A stretch of 64,000 nucleotides of DNA from Candidatus Tenderia electrophaga (GCA_001447805.1 CP013099.1:1984001-2048000); one strand, 5' to 3'. Counted from the stretch's first letter, positions 35,259 to 44,930 are shown. Notes: a model not told the origin generated them from the letters alone. Program-made: numbers and translations.

Positions 35259-36110
35259 ATGCTGAACCGCTTATTCAAAACACAGGCACCGCTGCCGGAA
35301 GCGACCATCGACTGGCTGTTCCAGGGCTTTGCCTGGGCCCTGCAGGGGTTCGGCAGTGATGTCTTTTACCGGGAAACCATCCTCGTCGAGCCGTCCAATC
35401 GCTGTTTTCCCGGCACGGGCGAAAGCGTCGAGGAGATGGCCGCCCTGATCCTGGGCCATGTCAAACGCTACGCCGGCTTGGACTATCTGCCTTGCCGTGT
35501 CGCCGATCATCGCGAATTCGACCCGTCGGCTGCCGCCCTGGCCAACATGCAGCAGGTGATGCAGGGGCTACACAGCGGTGACGCTGCGGTCCTGACCTTG
35601 CTGTATGAGCCTCAGCAGGTCGGCAACCCGAATGCCATGGTCGCCAATTATGCCCATGCGCTGGCCTATCATCTGGGATCCATGGCCCAAGCCCCGGCGC
35701 ACTGTGAGGAGGCGCAATGGCCACACTTGATGGAGCTTCTGGCGGTCTACATGGGCTTCGGGATTATGTTCGTCAACACCGCCCGGCCCAAGGTGAATGT
35801 GGGGTGTGGCAGTTGCGGCAACCCCGCCATGGAACGCAAAGGGGCCATGGATGAGATGGAGGTGCTCTATGCCCTGGCGATCTTTTGTGTACTGAAGGAT
35901 GTCCCCGCCCAACAAGCGCTCCCGCACCTTAAGGCTTATCTCAAACCGTTGCTGAAAAAGGCGATCAAGGATGTAGCGCAAAGAAACGATTGGTTGGCGC
36001 AGTTGCGGGGCATCGACTGCCCTGCCCGAATCCGTGGTCAGTCCATGACTGCCAAGCCGGACCAGGGATCAGGGGGTCAGACGCGTTTGGCCGGCGCGCC
36101 CATAGAATGA
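35259..36110 (+). CDS. Unknown soluble protein with CGSCGNP motif
   Basis: 283 residues. I do not recognise a named family. The N-terminal half has VEPSNRCFPGTGESVEEMAA and LPCRVADHREFDP; the middle has NVGCGSCGNPAMERKGAMDE, a CxxC pair that might hold metal. Helices predominate and there is no signal or membrane segment. ATG 35259 or in-frame GTG 35250 may start it. It stands alone. Confidence 0.65.
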   Translation: MLNRLFKTQAPLPEATIDWLFQGFAWALQGFGSDVFYRETILVEPSNRCFPGTGESVEEMAALILGHVKRYAGLDYLPCRVADHREFDPSAAALANMQQVMQGLHSGDAAVLTLLYEPQQVGNPNAMVANYAHALAYHLGSMAQAPAHCEEAQWPHLMELLAVYMGFGIMFVNTARPKVNVGCGSCGNPAMERKGAMDEMEVLYALAIFCVLKDVPAQQALPHLKAYLKPLLKKAIKDVAQRNDWLAQLRGIDCPARIRGQSMTAKPDQGSGGQTRLAGAPIE

Positions 36111-36201
36111 CGACGATGTGGGCCGTGCGCTTGCGCTGTCTCTAAGGCCAGCGTGGGGCAGCGCTGGATTGCCGCGCTTTAATTCTTATAGGGAGGATGA
36201 T

Positions 36202-36414
36202 ATGACCATTGATGACCGCCACGCCCTTCAAGCAGAGGCCCAAAGGCCCGAGCCGGAGATCGAACCCCAGTCACCGCCCGAGGCGCCCGAGGAAGAAGAG
36301 CCGGTGGGCGTGCCCGCCACAACGCCGGAGGAAGAACCCTTTGAAACGCCGAATGAAGGACCGGCCGACGCCCCCCTGGAGGTCCCGCCGGACCAGCCCC
36401 CAAGTGAGGTTTGA
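36202..36414 (+). CDS. Small Pro/Glu-rich low-complexity protein
   Basis: 70 residues, almost entirely Pro, Glu, Ala and Thr (for example EAPEEEEPVGVPATTPEEEP). GGGAGGATGAT in front of ATG 36202 is an excellent ribosome site, which is the main reason to accept it as a gene. The sequence is expected to be disordered and acidic. Function unknown. Confidence 0.55.
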   Translation: MTIDDRHALQAEAQRPEPEIEPQSPPEAPEEEEPVGVPATTPEEEPFETPNEGPADAPLEVPPDQPPSEV

Positions 36415-36457
36415 GTGGGCACCCGTCCCTTAGCTTAGGCTGGCCCACTATAGAAGG

Positions 36458-36931
36458 ATGGGAACTGTTGTGGCCTGGCTGATGGGGATTGCGGGCGCGC
36501 TCATAGTGCTGAGCGTTGTCCTTGCACTGAGTCCAAAGCCCCAGGCCCAGGTCGGGATCAGCCAAGCTCGATTACGTCCGTGTCCCGGCAGCCCCAATTG
36601 CGTCTGCAGTGAATTCAATGGAGCGGCGTGTTATATCGCCCCGATGGCATTTACCGATGACCCGGAGACAGCCTGGGCAAGGGCCAGGCAAGCCGTGTTG
36701 CGCGCAGGTGGGACGATGCAAGCGCAAGGCGACGATTATCTGTGGGCACATTTTACCAGCAAGGTGCTGCGCTTCGTCGATGATCTGGAACTGAGGATGG
36801 ATGCCGACAATTCGGTCATCCATGTGCGTTCGGCAGCGCGGGTGGGATATTGGGATCTCGGTGTCAATCGCAAGCGGATAGAGAGGATTCGTTCATTGTT
36901 TAACGCTGCCCCGTCATCTCTGCGTGATTGA
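36458..36931 (+). CDS. DUF1499 family protein with N-terminal membrane anchor
   Basis: 157 residues. A membrane segment at about 5-25 is followed by LRPCPGSPNCVCSEF, the signature CPxxPNCVxS of DUF1499, and by YLWAHFTSKVLRFVDDLELR and VIHVRSAARVGYWDLGVNRKR. The family is widespread in proteobacteria and plastids and is of unknown function. The start at ATG 36458 has AGAAGG very close, so GTG 36470 is possible. Confidence 0.85.
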   Translation: MGTVVAWLMGIAGALIVLSVVLALSPKPQAQVGISQARLRPCPGSPNCVCSEFNGAACYIAPMAFTDDPETAWARARQAVLRAGGTMQAQGDDYLWAHFTSKVLRFVDDLELRMDADNSVIHVRSAARVGYWDLGVNRKRIERIRSLFNAAPSSLRD

Positions 36932-37035
36932 GGGGGTGGAAAGCGCACGCGGTGTTTGCAACCGTTCGCCGCGTGGGGGCACCGATCGTTTACAATGCCC
37001 CCTGGCGCCGTCCGGCGCATTTACACGAGGTGGCG

Positions 37036-37707
37036 ATGAGACCCTGGGAATTACTTGACACCGGCGCGGTGCCCGGCGACGGCGCTGAGCTGCGTTTGTT
37101 GCGCCGCGGTGATGAGTTTTCCATCAAGAGTGGTTACGCCGAATTGATGAACAGCCGCATGCACGGCTCGGAAGACGCCCTGGCCGAGTTGGCCTGTCGG
37201 CGTATCGCGGCGCGAGCGCAGCCCCGGCTTTTGATCGGCGGCCTGGGCATGGGCTTTACCCTGGCGGCGGCCTTGCCGCTATTGGGACCGGCGGCGGAGA
37301 TCGTCGTCGCCGAGCTGGTGCCGGCGGTGGTGCGCTGGAATCAGGGCCCGTTGGCGGTATTGACCGGGGCGCCGCTGCAGGATCCCCGCGTGACCGTGCA
37401 CGAGGATGATGTGGGCCATCTTATTCAGGCACAGCAGGCGGCCTTCGACGCCGTTTTGCTGGATGTGGACAACGGTCCCGAGGGGCTGACCCGAACGGAA
37501 AACGACGCCCTCTACAGCAATGCCGGGCTGGCCGCCGCCAAGGCGGCGCTGCGGCCGGGCGGTGTCCTGGCGGTCTGGTCGGTGAGCCCGGCGCCCGCCT
37601 TCAGCAAACGCCTGCGCCGGGCCGGCTTTCGCGTGGAGGAGGTGCGCGTCCGTGCCCATGCCGGACGTGGCGCCCGGCACATGATCTGGCTGGCGTCCAA
37701 ATCATAG
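37036..37707 (+). CDS. Spermidine synthase-like SAM-fold protein
   Basis: 223 residues. The Rossmann-like domain resembles polyamine aminopropyltransferases: LLIGGLGMGFTLAAAL is the nucleotide loop, and FDAVLLDVDNGPEGL with RPGGVLAVWS covers the catalytic strand. It lacks the N-terminal beta domain of full spermidine synthases, so real activity may be a methyltransferase. GAGGTGGCG before ATG 37036 supports the start over the long upstream frame. Confidence 0.78.
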   Translation: MRPWELLDTGAVPGDGAELRLLRRGDEFSIKSGYAELMNSRMHGSEDALAELACRRIAARAQPRLLIGGLGMGFTLAAALPLLGPAAEIVVAELVPAVVRWNQGPLAVLTGAPLQDPRVTVHEDDVGHLIQAQQAAFDAVLLDVDNGPEGLTRTENDALYSNAGLAAAKAALRPGGVLAVWSVSPAPAFSKRLRRAGFRVEEVRVRAHAGRGARHMIWLASKS

Positions 37708-37785
37708 CCGTTGCGGGGGCGTGACATCCGGATCAAAATCCGTACCCTATAGCGAAATTGTAATGCTTAATTTTTCGGAGCACCG

Positions 37786-38331
37786 ATGGCAAATTCCCTG
37801 ATCGACCAGCTCAAAAAGAGTGGCCTGGTGGGCAAACACAAGGCCCAGAAGGTCAAGCACAGTCAATACAAAAACAAAAAGCGGAAGGATAAAAAGGGCG
37901 CTGCCGCCGCCACCGACGAGGCCAAACGCCTGGCCCAGCAGGCCCAGGCGGAAAAGGTGGAGCGCGACCGCCAGTTGAACCAACAGCGCAAGGAAGAGGC
38001 CGAACGCAAGGCCGTCGCCGCTCAGGTGCGGCAGTTGATCGAGACCAACCGGGTTGAGGCGCGCGACGGCGAAATCGCCTATCACTTCAGCGACGCCAAG
38101 GTGGTCAAGCACCTCTATGTCTCCGAGCCGGTGCACAAGCACCTGAGCAACGGCCGCCTGGCGATTGCCAAACTGGACGAGGCTTATGAGTTAGTGCCGG
38201 CGGCGGTGGCGGAAAAGATCAAACAACGCGATCCCCAATGCATTATTAGCTGCGCGGTCAGCGAGACGCCCGAGCCGGACGCGGATGACCCCTATGCCGA
38301 CTACAAGATCCCGGACGATTTGATGTGGTAG
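37786..38331 (+). CDS. DUF2058 (YaiL-type) protein
   Basis: 181 residues. It begins MANSLIDQLKKSGLVGKHKA, continues with a very basic then Gln/Glu-rich coiled coil (about 20-85), and ends in YHFSDAKVVKHLYVSEPVHK, the DUF2058 pattern. E. coli YaiL is described as a nucleoprotein of unknown role. ATG 37786 follows CGGAG. It stands alone on the plus strand. Confidence 0.87.
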   Translation: MANSLIDQLKKSGLVGKHKAQKVKHSQYKNKKRKDKKGAAAATDEAKRLAQQAQAEKVERDRQLNQQRKEEAERKAVAAQVRQLIETNRVEARDGEIAYHFSDAKVVKHLYVSEPVHKHLSNGRLAIAKLDEAYELVPAAVAEKIKQRDPQCIISCAVSETPEPDADDPYADYKIPDDLMW

Positions 38332-38446
38332 TCATGGAAGGCCGCATGGGCGTCGCAAACGCGCTCAGCCCAAGCGCTATGATGATCGATTTGTGCGGTG
38401 AACCTGTCGGCGGGTTGGGTTGCTGCGGCGGCGTGTGTCGGGGGTC

Positions 38447-38653
38447 TCAGCGTTGCTCCGGCGGCAATGCCATTTTCCCCCGCTTCGCGATGGCCGCTCT
38501 GCGCTCCCGGGACAGCCGACGCACGACGCCAACGGTGTGCTTCAATTCCGCCGCCGCCGCACTGGCCTCATCAGCCGTGGCGGCCTTGCGCGCCTGGCCG
38601 GGCGCGGAGGCGAATTGGGGTTTATGGGCCTCGTGTAGAATCTCATCCTTCAT
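38447..38653 (-). CDS. Small hypothetical protein, 68 residues
   Basis: Reads MKDEILHEAHKPQFASAPGQ then an Ala/Lys-rich helical stretch and RRLSRERRAAIAKRGKMAL. AGAGGGATGGACG precedes the ATG at 38653, a usable ribosome site, so this is preferred to the longer frame from 38731. The basic, helical composition would suit nucleic-acid binding, but no family is recognised. Confidence 0.45.
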   Translation of the reverse strand: MKDEILHEAHKPQFASAPGQARKAATADEASAAAAELKHTVGVVRRLSRERRAAIAKRGKMALPPEQR

Positions 38654-38850
38654 TCGTCCATCCCTCTTAAGTCTTATCATTGAGACATTTTGTATAGCAC
38701 AAATGCGTGTTTCTATCGACACTTGAAACATGAGCTCCGGCCTTTGCGCCCCTGCTCACGACTATTTAGGGGCGGCATCAGTCGTTTCGATACACGCCTT
38801 GCCCCTAGAAAACCGTGATACTTTTGGTGCCGCTGCGCGTGTCTATGATC

Positions 38851-40638
38851 TCAAAATGCATCGCTCCATTTCTTGCTTAGGCGCAGGGCCGAATTGATCA
38901 GCCCGACCATGGAGTAGGTCTGCGGAAAGTTACCCCACAGTTCGCCGGTGTTGGGATCGATGTCTTCGGACAATAAGCCCAGGTGGTTGCGCGACTCGAG
39001 CATTTTTTCGAACAAGCGGCGTGCCTCGTCGCTGCGGCCGATGGCGTCCAAGGCGTCGATGAGCCAGAAGGTACAGATGTTGAAGGCGGTCTCGGGTATA
39101 CCGAAGTCGTCCTTTTGGGCGTAGCGGAACATATGATCCCCACGCCGCAGCGCCTTTTCCACCGCCTCCACCGTGCCGACGAAGCGTGGGTCTTCAGGCG
39201 GCAGAAAGCCCAGTTCGAACATCAGCAGCAGGCTGGCATCCACCTCTTGGCCGCCGAAGCTTTCGACGAAGCTGTTGCGCTCGCGGTCGAATGCCTGATC
39301 GATGATGGTTCGGTGCATATGCTCGGCCCGCTTGCGCCAGTAATCGGCGCGTTCGGGGTTTTGCAAGTGGGCGGCAATGCGCGCCAGGCGGTCGGCCCCG
39401 GCCCAACACATAACCGCTGAGTAGGTGTGTACCCGAGCCATGGTGCGCAGCTCCCACAGGCCGGCGTCGGGCTGATCGAAGAGTTCGATACAGCGCTGAC
39501 CGACCGCTTCCAAGCGTTCGAACAGGGCGACGTCGCCAGGGTCTTTTAGGCGCTGGTCGAAGAAGGTTTGGGTGGCGGCGAGGATGACGCTGCCATAGAT
39601 ATCGTTTTGAATGTGTTCATAGGCCTGGTTGCCGCGGCGCACCGGTCCCATGCCGCGGTAGCCCGGCAGGTGGTCAACAATCGCTTCTACCAATGATTTG
39701 TTGAGCGCCACACCGTAAACAGGTTGCAGGTGCTCGCCCTCCCAGCCGGCGACGATGTTGGTGATATAGCGCAGGTGGTCTTCCATGGTCTTGGTGGCGC
39801 CGAGACGGTTGAGGGCCTGGACCACGAAGTAGGCATCGCGCAGCCAGCAGTAGCGGTAGTCCCAGTTGCGTTCGGTGCCCGGCGCTTCGGGGATGGACGT
39901 GGTGGCGGCGGCGATGATGGCGCCGGTCTCTTCAAAGCTGCACAGTTTGAGGGTGATGGCGGCGCGGATCACCGCCTTTTGCCACTCGAAGGGGATGGCA
40001 AGGAAGCGCGTCCAATCCTGCCAGTATTCGCAGGTGCGTTCGAAATATTCATGTCCGGCCAGCACCAAGTCATGCGGGAAGCTTTCGTCCATCCCGAAGA
40101 TGAGGGTGGCTTCTTCCTCCAATAAAAAGGGCACCTCGTCGGCGAGATAGGCCACCGGCAGGTTGGTGGTGCAGCGTAATGCCAGACTCGGCCCGGCAAA
40201 GCGCAGGTGATTGCTGCCGCGCGAGCATTGGCCGCGTTCCGCACCGTAACCGAAGGCCGGGCGCAGGCGCACGCTGATGCGCGGATGGCCGGCCAGCGGT
40301 CGCAATTGACGGATGATGTGCAGCGGCCGGAACATGCGCCCGCGGTCCTTGAAACGCGGAGCGAAGTCGGTGATCTGGACGGCGTTGCCGTGCCGATCGT
40401 GGAGGGTGGTGACCAGAATCGCGGTATTGTGCAGATAGTGCTGGGTGCTGTGGGACATGTCTTGCATCAGCACGTCGAAGAAGCCGTGCTCGGCCTGCTC
40501 GCGTGCGCCCATTAATAAACTGCAGAACACCGGGTCGCCGTCAAAGCGCGGCACGCAAGCCCAGGCGATACGGCCCTGTTTGTCGACCAGTGCCGAGAAG
40601 GTGGAGTTTCCGATAATGCCCAGATCAAGGTTGCTCAT
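38851..40638 (-). CDS. Glycoside hydrolase family 15 (glucoamylase/trehalase-like)
   Basis: 595 residues, cytoplasmic. MSNLDLGIIGNSTFSALVDK opens the N-terminal beta domain. The (alpha/alpha)6 barrel has RNWDYRYCWLRDAYF, QPDAGLWELR with the general acid Glu, and EDIDPNTGELWGNFPQTYSM with the second catalytic Glu. The bacterial group includes trehalases and glucoamylase-like enzymes. With the GH31 enzyme it suggests storage-sugar turnover. It is complete; a GAGAGCC stretch precedes ATG 40638. Confidence 0.92.
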   Translation of the reverse strand: MSNLDLGIIGNSTFSALVDKQGRIAWACVPRFDGDPVFCSLLMGAREQAEHGFFDVLMQDMSHSTQHYLHNTAILVTTLHDRHGNAVQITDFAPRFKDRGRMFRPLHIIRQLRPLAGHPRISVRLRPAFGYGAERGQCSRGSNHLRFAGPSLALRCTTNLPVAYLADEVPFLLEEEATLIFGMDESFPHDLVLAGHEYFERTCEYWQDWTRFLAIPFEWQKAVIRAAITLKLCSFEETGAIIAAATTSIPEAPGTERNWDYRYCWLRDAYFVVQALNRLGATKTMEDHLRYITNIVAGWEGEHLQPVYGVALNKSLVEAIVDHLPGYRGMGPVRRGNQAYEHIQNDIYGSVILAATQTFFDQRLKDPGDVALFERLEAVGQRCIELFDQPDAGLWELRTMARVHTYSAVMCWAGADRLARIAAHLQNPERADYWRKRAEHMHRTIIDQAFDRERNSFVESFGGQEVDASLLLMFELGFLPPEDPRFVGTVEAVEKALRRGDHMFRYAQKDDFGIPETAFNICTFWLIDALDAIGRSDEARRLFEKMLESRNHLGLLSEDIDPNTGELWGNFPQTYSMVGLINSALRLSKKWSDAF

Positions 40639-40957
40639 GCGGCGGCTCTCTGTTAAGGGGGGCGGTGGAGGCTTGGGTTAGCTTAGAACATAAGGCCGCA
40701 GCGATCATGTGTAAAGCCGGTGCGGGACAAAGTCGACTCGCCTGATACCGCCCGGCAGCCGATGCGGGGGCATTTATTTCATGCGAAAATTTTCACACCC
40801 AGCATTGATACATTCTATGAGCATCAAACCGTGGCAATTTGCATAATAGGGCCCATACTTGATCAATTTTATCGGGTATTGTCTGTGGCTTTTATCAGCG
40901 GTGCTGATAAGTGTTCAATCTTTCCGCTGTCTATCGCGTTAATGTGAGGAACAAACT
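40639..40957. promoter_or_regulatory. Divergent regulatory region with palindrome TTATCAGC-GGT-GCTGATAA
   Basis: About 320 bases between GH15 and the RuBisCO small-subunit-like gene. The right half is AT-rich. TTATCAGC (40892-40899) and GCTGATAA (40903-40910) are perfect arms around GGT, 48 bases before the ATG at 40958, fitting an operator or an RNA hairpin in the leader. GTGAGGAAC precedes that ATG as ribosome site. Confidence 0.5.
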
Positions 40958-41443
40958 ATGCAAACAGCCTTGTCTTCAGACCACGCCACCGAGCTGCCGT
41001 GTCTGGCCGTGATTCAACACCTGATCCAGGAGAACCTGTGGGGTGACTGGGTGATACGTATTGAACACCGTGCCCCGGATACACGCTCGAGCTACGCGTG
41101 GCAGGCCTGGGGCGACGCGTTTTTTGCAGTTGAAGACCCGGCACCGGTTCTTGATGCCATTAAGGCTTGCTATTCGACCCATGCCGATCATGAGGTACGT
41201 CTGTGCGCCGACAAGCTTCAGCCGGCGTCGCGCTTGATCTATCGCATCCCGACGCCCGATCGGGACCTTCCCCTGGTTGATCAACCACTGCCGGAAGCGG
41301 CACCCCAGCCGGGGATCGTCATGGGACAGAACGCATCCACCGCCGTGCGTAAGGTTTTCGCCGCACACCGACGCTGGGGCAGCGTCGCCCTGGTGGGGGG
41401 CTTGCTGGTATCCGCACTGCTGTTCGGCTTCACACCGATGTGA
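40958..41443 (+). CDS. RuBisCO small-subunit-like domain protein with C-terminal membrane anchor
   Basis: 161 residues. Residues about 15-98 align by eye with RuBisCO small subunits: a helix, then GDWVIRIEHRAP (compare small-subunit NPAIEHTEP), Y-W-W aromatics at 46-51, FFAVEDPAPVLDAIKAC, HEVRLCADK and IYRIP. A Pro-rich linker leads to a basic RKVFAAHRRW and a membrane helix (about 140-158). It has no large subunit, carboxysome gene or carbonic anhydrase beside it. Known relatives without catalysis include the SSU-like repeats of CcmM, which gather RuBisCO. A protein that tethers RuBisCO or a similar partner to the membrane is a hypothesis; the fold call is the firmer part. Confidence 0.6.
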   Translation: MQTALSSDHATELPCLAVIQHLIQENLWGDWVIRIEHRAPDTRSSYAWQAWGDAFFAVEDPAPVLDAIKACYSTHADHEVRLCADKLQPASRLIYRIPTPDRDLPLVDQPLPEAAPQPGIVMGQNASTAVRKVFAAHRRWGSVALVGGLLVSALLFGFTPM

Positions 41444-41844
41444 TACCCCGCGCGGTGGATTGCCGGGTCATCCGCCGCCGACATGCGCTGCTAGAGACAC
41501 AAGCCGAAGTGCGATTGACCCCGATTCCTCACCACCATTCTTGGCGAGACGGTTCAAGCGTGCGGCATGGTCGGCCTTTACTCTCGAGTAACAGCCGGCC
41601 AGATTAGCATTGAGCCGTCGCAGCACCAGCGGCGGTGAGAAACACGGATTTGCGCCCCAAAATATTGAGCATGTGTGCTCATTCTCCCATTCCCTCGCTT
41701 CAATCCCCCTGAACCTGACAGGCGCCACCCATTGCTCGAGGTGTTAGCAGTGTTTACCAATAGCCTGCTATTGTCCGGTAGAATGCCTTGACCAGGCCAC
41801 GCTTCGGTATAAATCTGGGAATATTTCAACGGGAGGTCGTGCTA
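41444..41844. other. Intergenic stretch, no gene recognised
   Basis: Four hundred bases between the small-subunit-like gene and a lipoprotein gene. Short open frames in both strands show no family features. CAACGGGAGGTCGTGCTA at the right end is the ribosome site of the next gene. Confidence 0.5.
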
Positions 41845-42288
41845 ATGCATCAACATAAACGCATTCCGCTTGGGTTGGTTTTGATTTTTCTGGGGCTGCT
41901 CAGCGGCGCCTGCACAGTTCACTATGTGGCCGACTATAACGCCGAAGTCAAGGCGGATATCCTGCGCGTCGCCAAGCAGGTGGATCTGTTTTGGGGAAAA
42001 TTACTGGCGACGCCCGTCGACCAGCGTCAGTATGCCAAATTCAAGGACGACTACATCCGCATCGAGACCGACTTGCGCGGACTGCTCATGCAAAACCGTA
42101 TTAGACCGCTGAATGAGCTTTCCACCCAGCAGTCCCAGATAGCGCTGGAGCTGTGGGAGCAAGATATGGCCGACCATAAAAACAATGAGGGCATTTCAGA
42201 TTTTATCGCCAAACGTCATCGACAGGATTTTGTGCGGGTGTTCGTGGCCATGGCCAAGGGCGAGGAAGCCAAGCAGCTGGATGAATGA
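41845..42288 (+). CDS. Predicted lipoprotein, unknown function
   Basis: 147 residues. A signal segment ends in a lipobox (LLSGAC), so the mature protein starts at a lipidated Cys. The remainder is helical with many charged residues (VADYNAEVKADILRVAKQVD, later FIAKRHRQDFVRVFVAMAKG). GGGAGG eight bases before ATG 41845 fixes the start. The next gene follows after 30 bases and is likely co-transcribed. No named family recognised. Confidence 0.75.
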   Translation: MHQHKRIPLGLVLIFLGLLSGACTVHYVADYNAEVKADILRVAKQVDLFWGKLLATPVDQRQYAKFKDDYIRIETDLRGLLMQNRIRPLNELSTQQSQIALELWEQDMADHKNNEGISDFIAKRHRQDFVRVFVAMAKGEEAKQLDE

Positions 42289-42318
42289 GGCCCACCATTT
42301 CACAGGGGGAGGTGAAAC

Positions 42319-42627
42319 ATGGATATTGAAAAGATTCTGCGCGATATGGCGCAGGCGGCGAATAACGCGGTCAAGGATGATGTCGGCGAGATCACCGAGT
42401 ACGCGAAGCAGATTATCGACAACGAAAAACAGTCGTTGGAGGAACTGGGCAAAGCCCGGCTGCGCGGCGAAATTGACGATGCCATTTTTGACAGCGAGGT
42501 CGAGCGACAGAAAAAGGTGGTCGAAGTCGAGATGCTGACCATCCAGATCATGACCAAGGCGGCGGCGCAGAAGGCGGTCAATGCGGCACTGGATACCTTT
42601 AAGAGGGCGATTAAGGCGCTGGTCTAG
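42319..42627 (+). CDS. Helical cytoplasmic protein, unknown function
   Basis: 102 residues, predicted entirely helical and probably coiled-coil (EITEYAKQIIDNEKQSLEEL). GGGGGAGGTG before ATG 42319 is a strong ribosome site. It has no signal peptide. It follows a lipoprotein gene and probably belongs to the same operon. Not recognised. Confidence 0.7.
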   Translation: MDIEKILRDMAQAANNAVKDDVGEITEYAKQIIDNEKQSLEELGKARLRGEIDDAIFDSEVERQKKVVEVEMLTIQIMTKAAAQKAVNAALDTFKRAIKALV

Positions 42628-42674
42628 GAGGGTGTGTATTTTTCTTTCGGGAAACCGCACGGGTGTGGGCCGAA

Positions 42675-44603
42675 TCAACCAGCGCCCATCACCTGTTTGA
42701 CGGCGTGCGCTATTTCATTGATGTGAAATGGCTTTTGAAGGTAATTGATAGCACCGTCCAGCATGCCGTGATGGCTGGTGATGTTGGTCGGATATCCGGA
42801 CATAAAAATGACCCCGATCCCAGGACGTCTGTTTTCGATCTCGCGCCGCAGCTCGGTTCCGGTCATTTCCGGCATCATCAAGTCGATTAGCAGGAGGTCG
42901 ATGCTCAGGGCACTATCCTTATCGCAGATTGACAGCGCTTCACGTGGAGTTGCGGCCGCCAATACCTGGTAGCCGAGTTTGGTCAGCATGGCGTGGGTGA
43001 CTTTGCGCACCATATCGTCGTCTTCCACCAATAAGATAGTGCCGGTTCCGGCCGGTGCGCTGGTGCTTTGGGCGACTTCCGGCATGCTATGCATAGCCGC
43101 ATGTCGGGGGAAATAGATGGTGAAGGTCGTGCCCCGGTCTTTGGTGCTGTTCACGCTGATATGCGCATCGTTTTGCTTGACAATGCCGTAGACGGTGGCC
43201 AGCCCCAGCCCCGTGCCCTTGCCGTGCTCCTTGGTGGTGAAAAACGGTTCGAAAATGTGGGCGCGCGTGTCTTCGTTCATGCCGGAGCCGGTATCGCTGA
43301 CGGTGAGGCGGATGTATTCCCGTGGCATCAGGGCATTGTCTTCGTTTGGGTCTGTCTGATTAAGTGTGACATTTGCCGTTTTGAAGATAAGGCTGCCGCC
43401 ATTGGGCATGGCATCTCGAGCGTTAATCGATAAATTGACGATGATCTGATCTATCTGAGAAGGATCGAAATTGATTTTCCAAAGATCTTCACCGGGTACG
43501 AAGCGCAGCTCTATGTCTTCGCCGATGAGTCTGGACAGGGTTCTGTGTGTCGCCCAAACCTGCTCATTGAGGTCGATGGGTCTGGGGCGAATCAGTTGCT
43601 GGCGGGAAAACGCTAACAGCTGCTGCGTGATGTCCCTTGAGCGGGTTGCCGCATTCTCGATTTCGATCAGGTCGCGCAGAATCGGGGCATCCGCGGGCTG
43701 GCTGGCCCTTATCAGATCGGCATAGCCGATGATCACACTCAGCATGTTATTGAAGTCATGCGCGACTCCACCCGCCAGGCGGCCAATCGATTCCAGTTTT
43801 TGAGCTTGGGCAAGCTGAGCCTCCAGCGTATTCTTTTCCTCTTCGGCACGCTTGCGTTCAGTTATATCGCGCACGAACGCGACATGGAATTCGTCGGTGC
43901 CGAGCCATAGATGTTTGGCGCACACTTCGACCGGAAATTGCGTTCCGTCTTTGCGGCGGTGGCACGTCTCGGCATAGATTTCTTCGTGCTCAGTATCTAT
44001 TCCAGAGCGCCAGATACTGTCCCACTGATCTTTGCTATAGTGAGAGTCGATATCCCACAGTGTTAGCTGAAGCAGCTCCTCCCGGCTATAGCCGAGTGCT
44101 TTGCAGGCTTGCATATTGACATACGTAAACTGGGCTTCGCGCGTCATGAAGAAAACGGCTTCAGGCGCATTCTCGAGAGAGAATTGGTATTTTTTCAACG
44201 CCTTTTCTGTGAGGACGCGTTCGGTGACATCTTGCACCATGCCTACTGAGCGTATCGGATCGCCCTTATCATTGTAATAGGTGATGCACTTCTCATTGAC
44301 ATATTTCAACGTGCCATCCTTCAGCAACAGGCGATGGACGATGTTGTAGGGCGTTTTATTTTCCGCCGAGTCCTTATAGGCCTTGTTGACGAAGTCCCTG
44401 TCCTCGGGGTGGACGGCATCGATAAAGGCCTCGAAAGAGGCGTCGAATTGACTTGGGTCTAAGCCGAAAATACGGTATACCTCATCAGACCAGGTGAGCT
44501 GATTGGTGACCAAGTCCAACTCCCAATTGCCCAGCTGGGCGATGCGCTGGACCTCAGCCAGGATGGCAAATGTCTGATCGAGAGGCGTATCTTCAGTTAT
44601 CAT
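42675..44603 (-). CDS. PAS-PAS hybrid sensor histidine kinase with receiver domain
   Basis: 642 residues, no membrane segment. PAS/PAC domains cover about 20-130 and 140-250. The dimerisation domain has [19 protein letters not shown] with phospho-acceptor His 282. The HATPase has [14 protein letters not shown] and a glycine-rich [15 protein letters not shown]-terminal receiver has [13 protein letters not shown] with phospho-acceptor Asp near 574 and conserved Lys in LQKPFHI. It is a soluble signal-sensing kinase that phosphorylates its own receiver. No partner regulator is adjacent; the output is unknown. Confidence 0.93.
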   Translation of the reverse strand: MITEDTPLDQTFAILAEVQRIAQLGNWELDLVTNQLTWSDEVYRIFGLDPSQFDASFEAFIDAVHPEDRDFVNKAYKDSAENKTPYNIVHRLLLKDGTLKYVNEKCITYYNDKGDPIRSVGMVQDVTERVLTEKALKKYQFSLENAPEAVFFMTREAQFTYVNMQACKALGYSREELLQLTLWDIDSHYSKDQWDSIWRSGIDTEHEEIYAETCHRRKDGTQFPVEVCAKHLWLGTDEFHVAFVRDITERKRAEEEKNTLEAQLAQAQKLESIGRLAGGVAHDFNNMLSVIIGYADLIRASQPADAPILRDLIEIENAATRSRDITQQLLAFSRQQLIRPRPIDLNEQVWATHRTLSRLIGEDIELRFVPGEDLWKINFDPSQIDQIIVNLSINARDAMPNGGSLIFKTANVTLNQTDPNEDNALMPREYIRLTVSDTGSGMNEDTRAHIFEPFFTTKEHGKGTGLGLATVYGIVKQNDAHISVNSTKDRGTTFTIYFPRHAAMHSMPEVAQSTSAPAGTGTILLVEDDDMVRKVTHAMLTKLGYQVLAAATPREALSICDKDSALSIDLLLIDLMMPEMTGTELRREIENRRPGIGVIFMSGYPTNITSHHGMLDGAINYLQKPFHINEIAHAVKQVMGAG

Positions 44604-44930
44604 GTGTATCTACCAAATTGCCGACCGCGATGGAATGCGCTAAACGATATCAATGCGCGGCACCCCCAAAAAGCACAAAATAAATAGAGTATAGGTGCTG
44701 TTTATCGCATCATAGACTATATATCGAGAAAATGGCGTTTTGCGTGAGTGATGAGCCGACTACGTTGCAGCTGTCCAGGCAGTATACTATCTAACAAATG
44801 GCACTTATCGATACAACGCATACTGCCGAGCGCAGCAGCGGCGCGGGCGTCCGTTTCCAGGATGTCGCTGGAATAAACCGGTCGATCTTGCCGCGATGTG
44901 GATTGCGACACGAAACGGAGGTAATGACGT
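44604..44930. other. Divergent intergenic region between the hybrid kinase and yajD
   Basis: About 330 bases. The part next to the kinase gene is AT-rich (AAAAAGCACAAAATAAATAG and onward) and probably holds its promoter. ACGGAGGTAATGACGT at the right end is the ribosome site of yajD. No other gene was supported. Confidence 0.5.

Noticed and set aside
38731-38850. Reverse-strand GCGCAAAGGCCGG resembling the core of a second GEMM riboswitch upstream of the 68-residue gene
   Set aside because: No GAAA-capped P2 stem and no CCGGCCTAA receptor or closing P1 strand follow; the similarity is limited to about a dozen bases.
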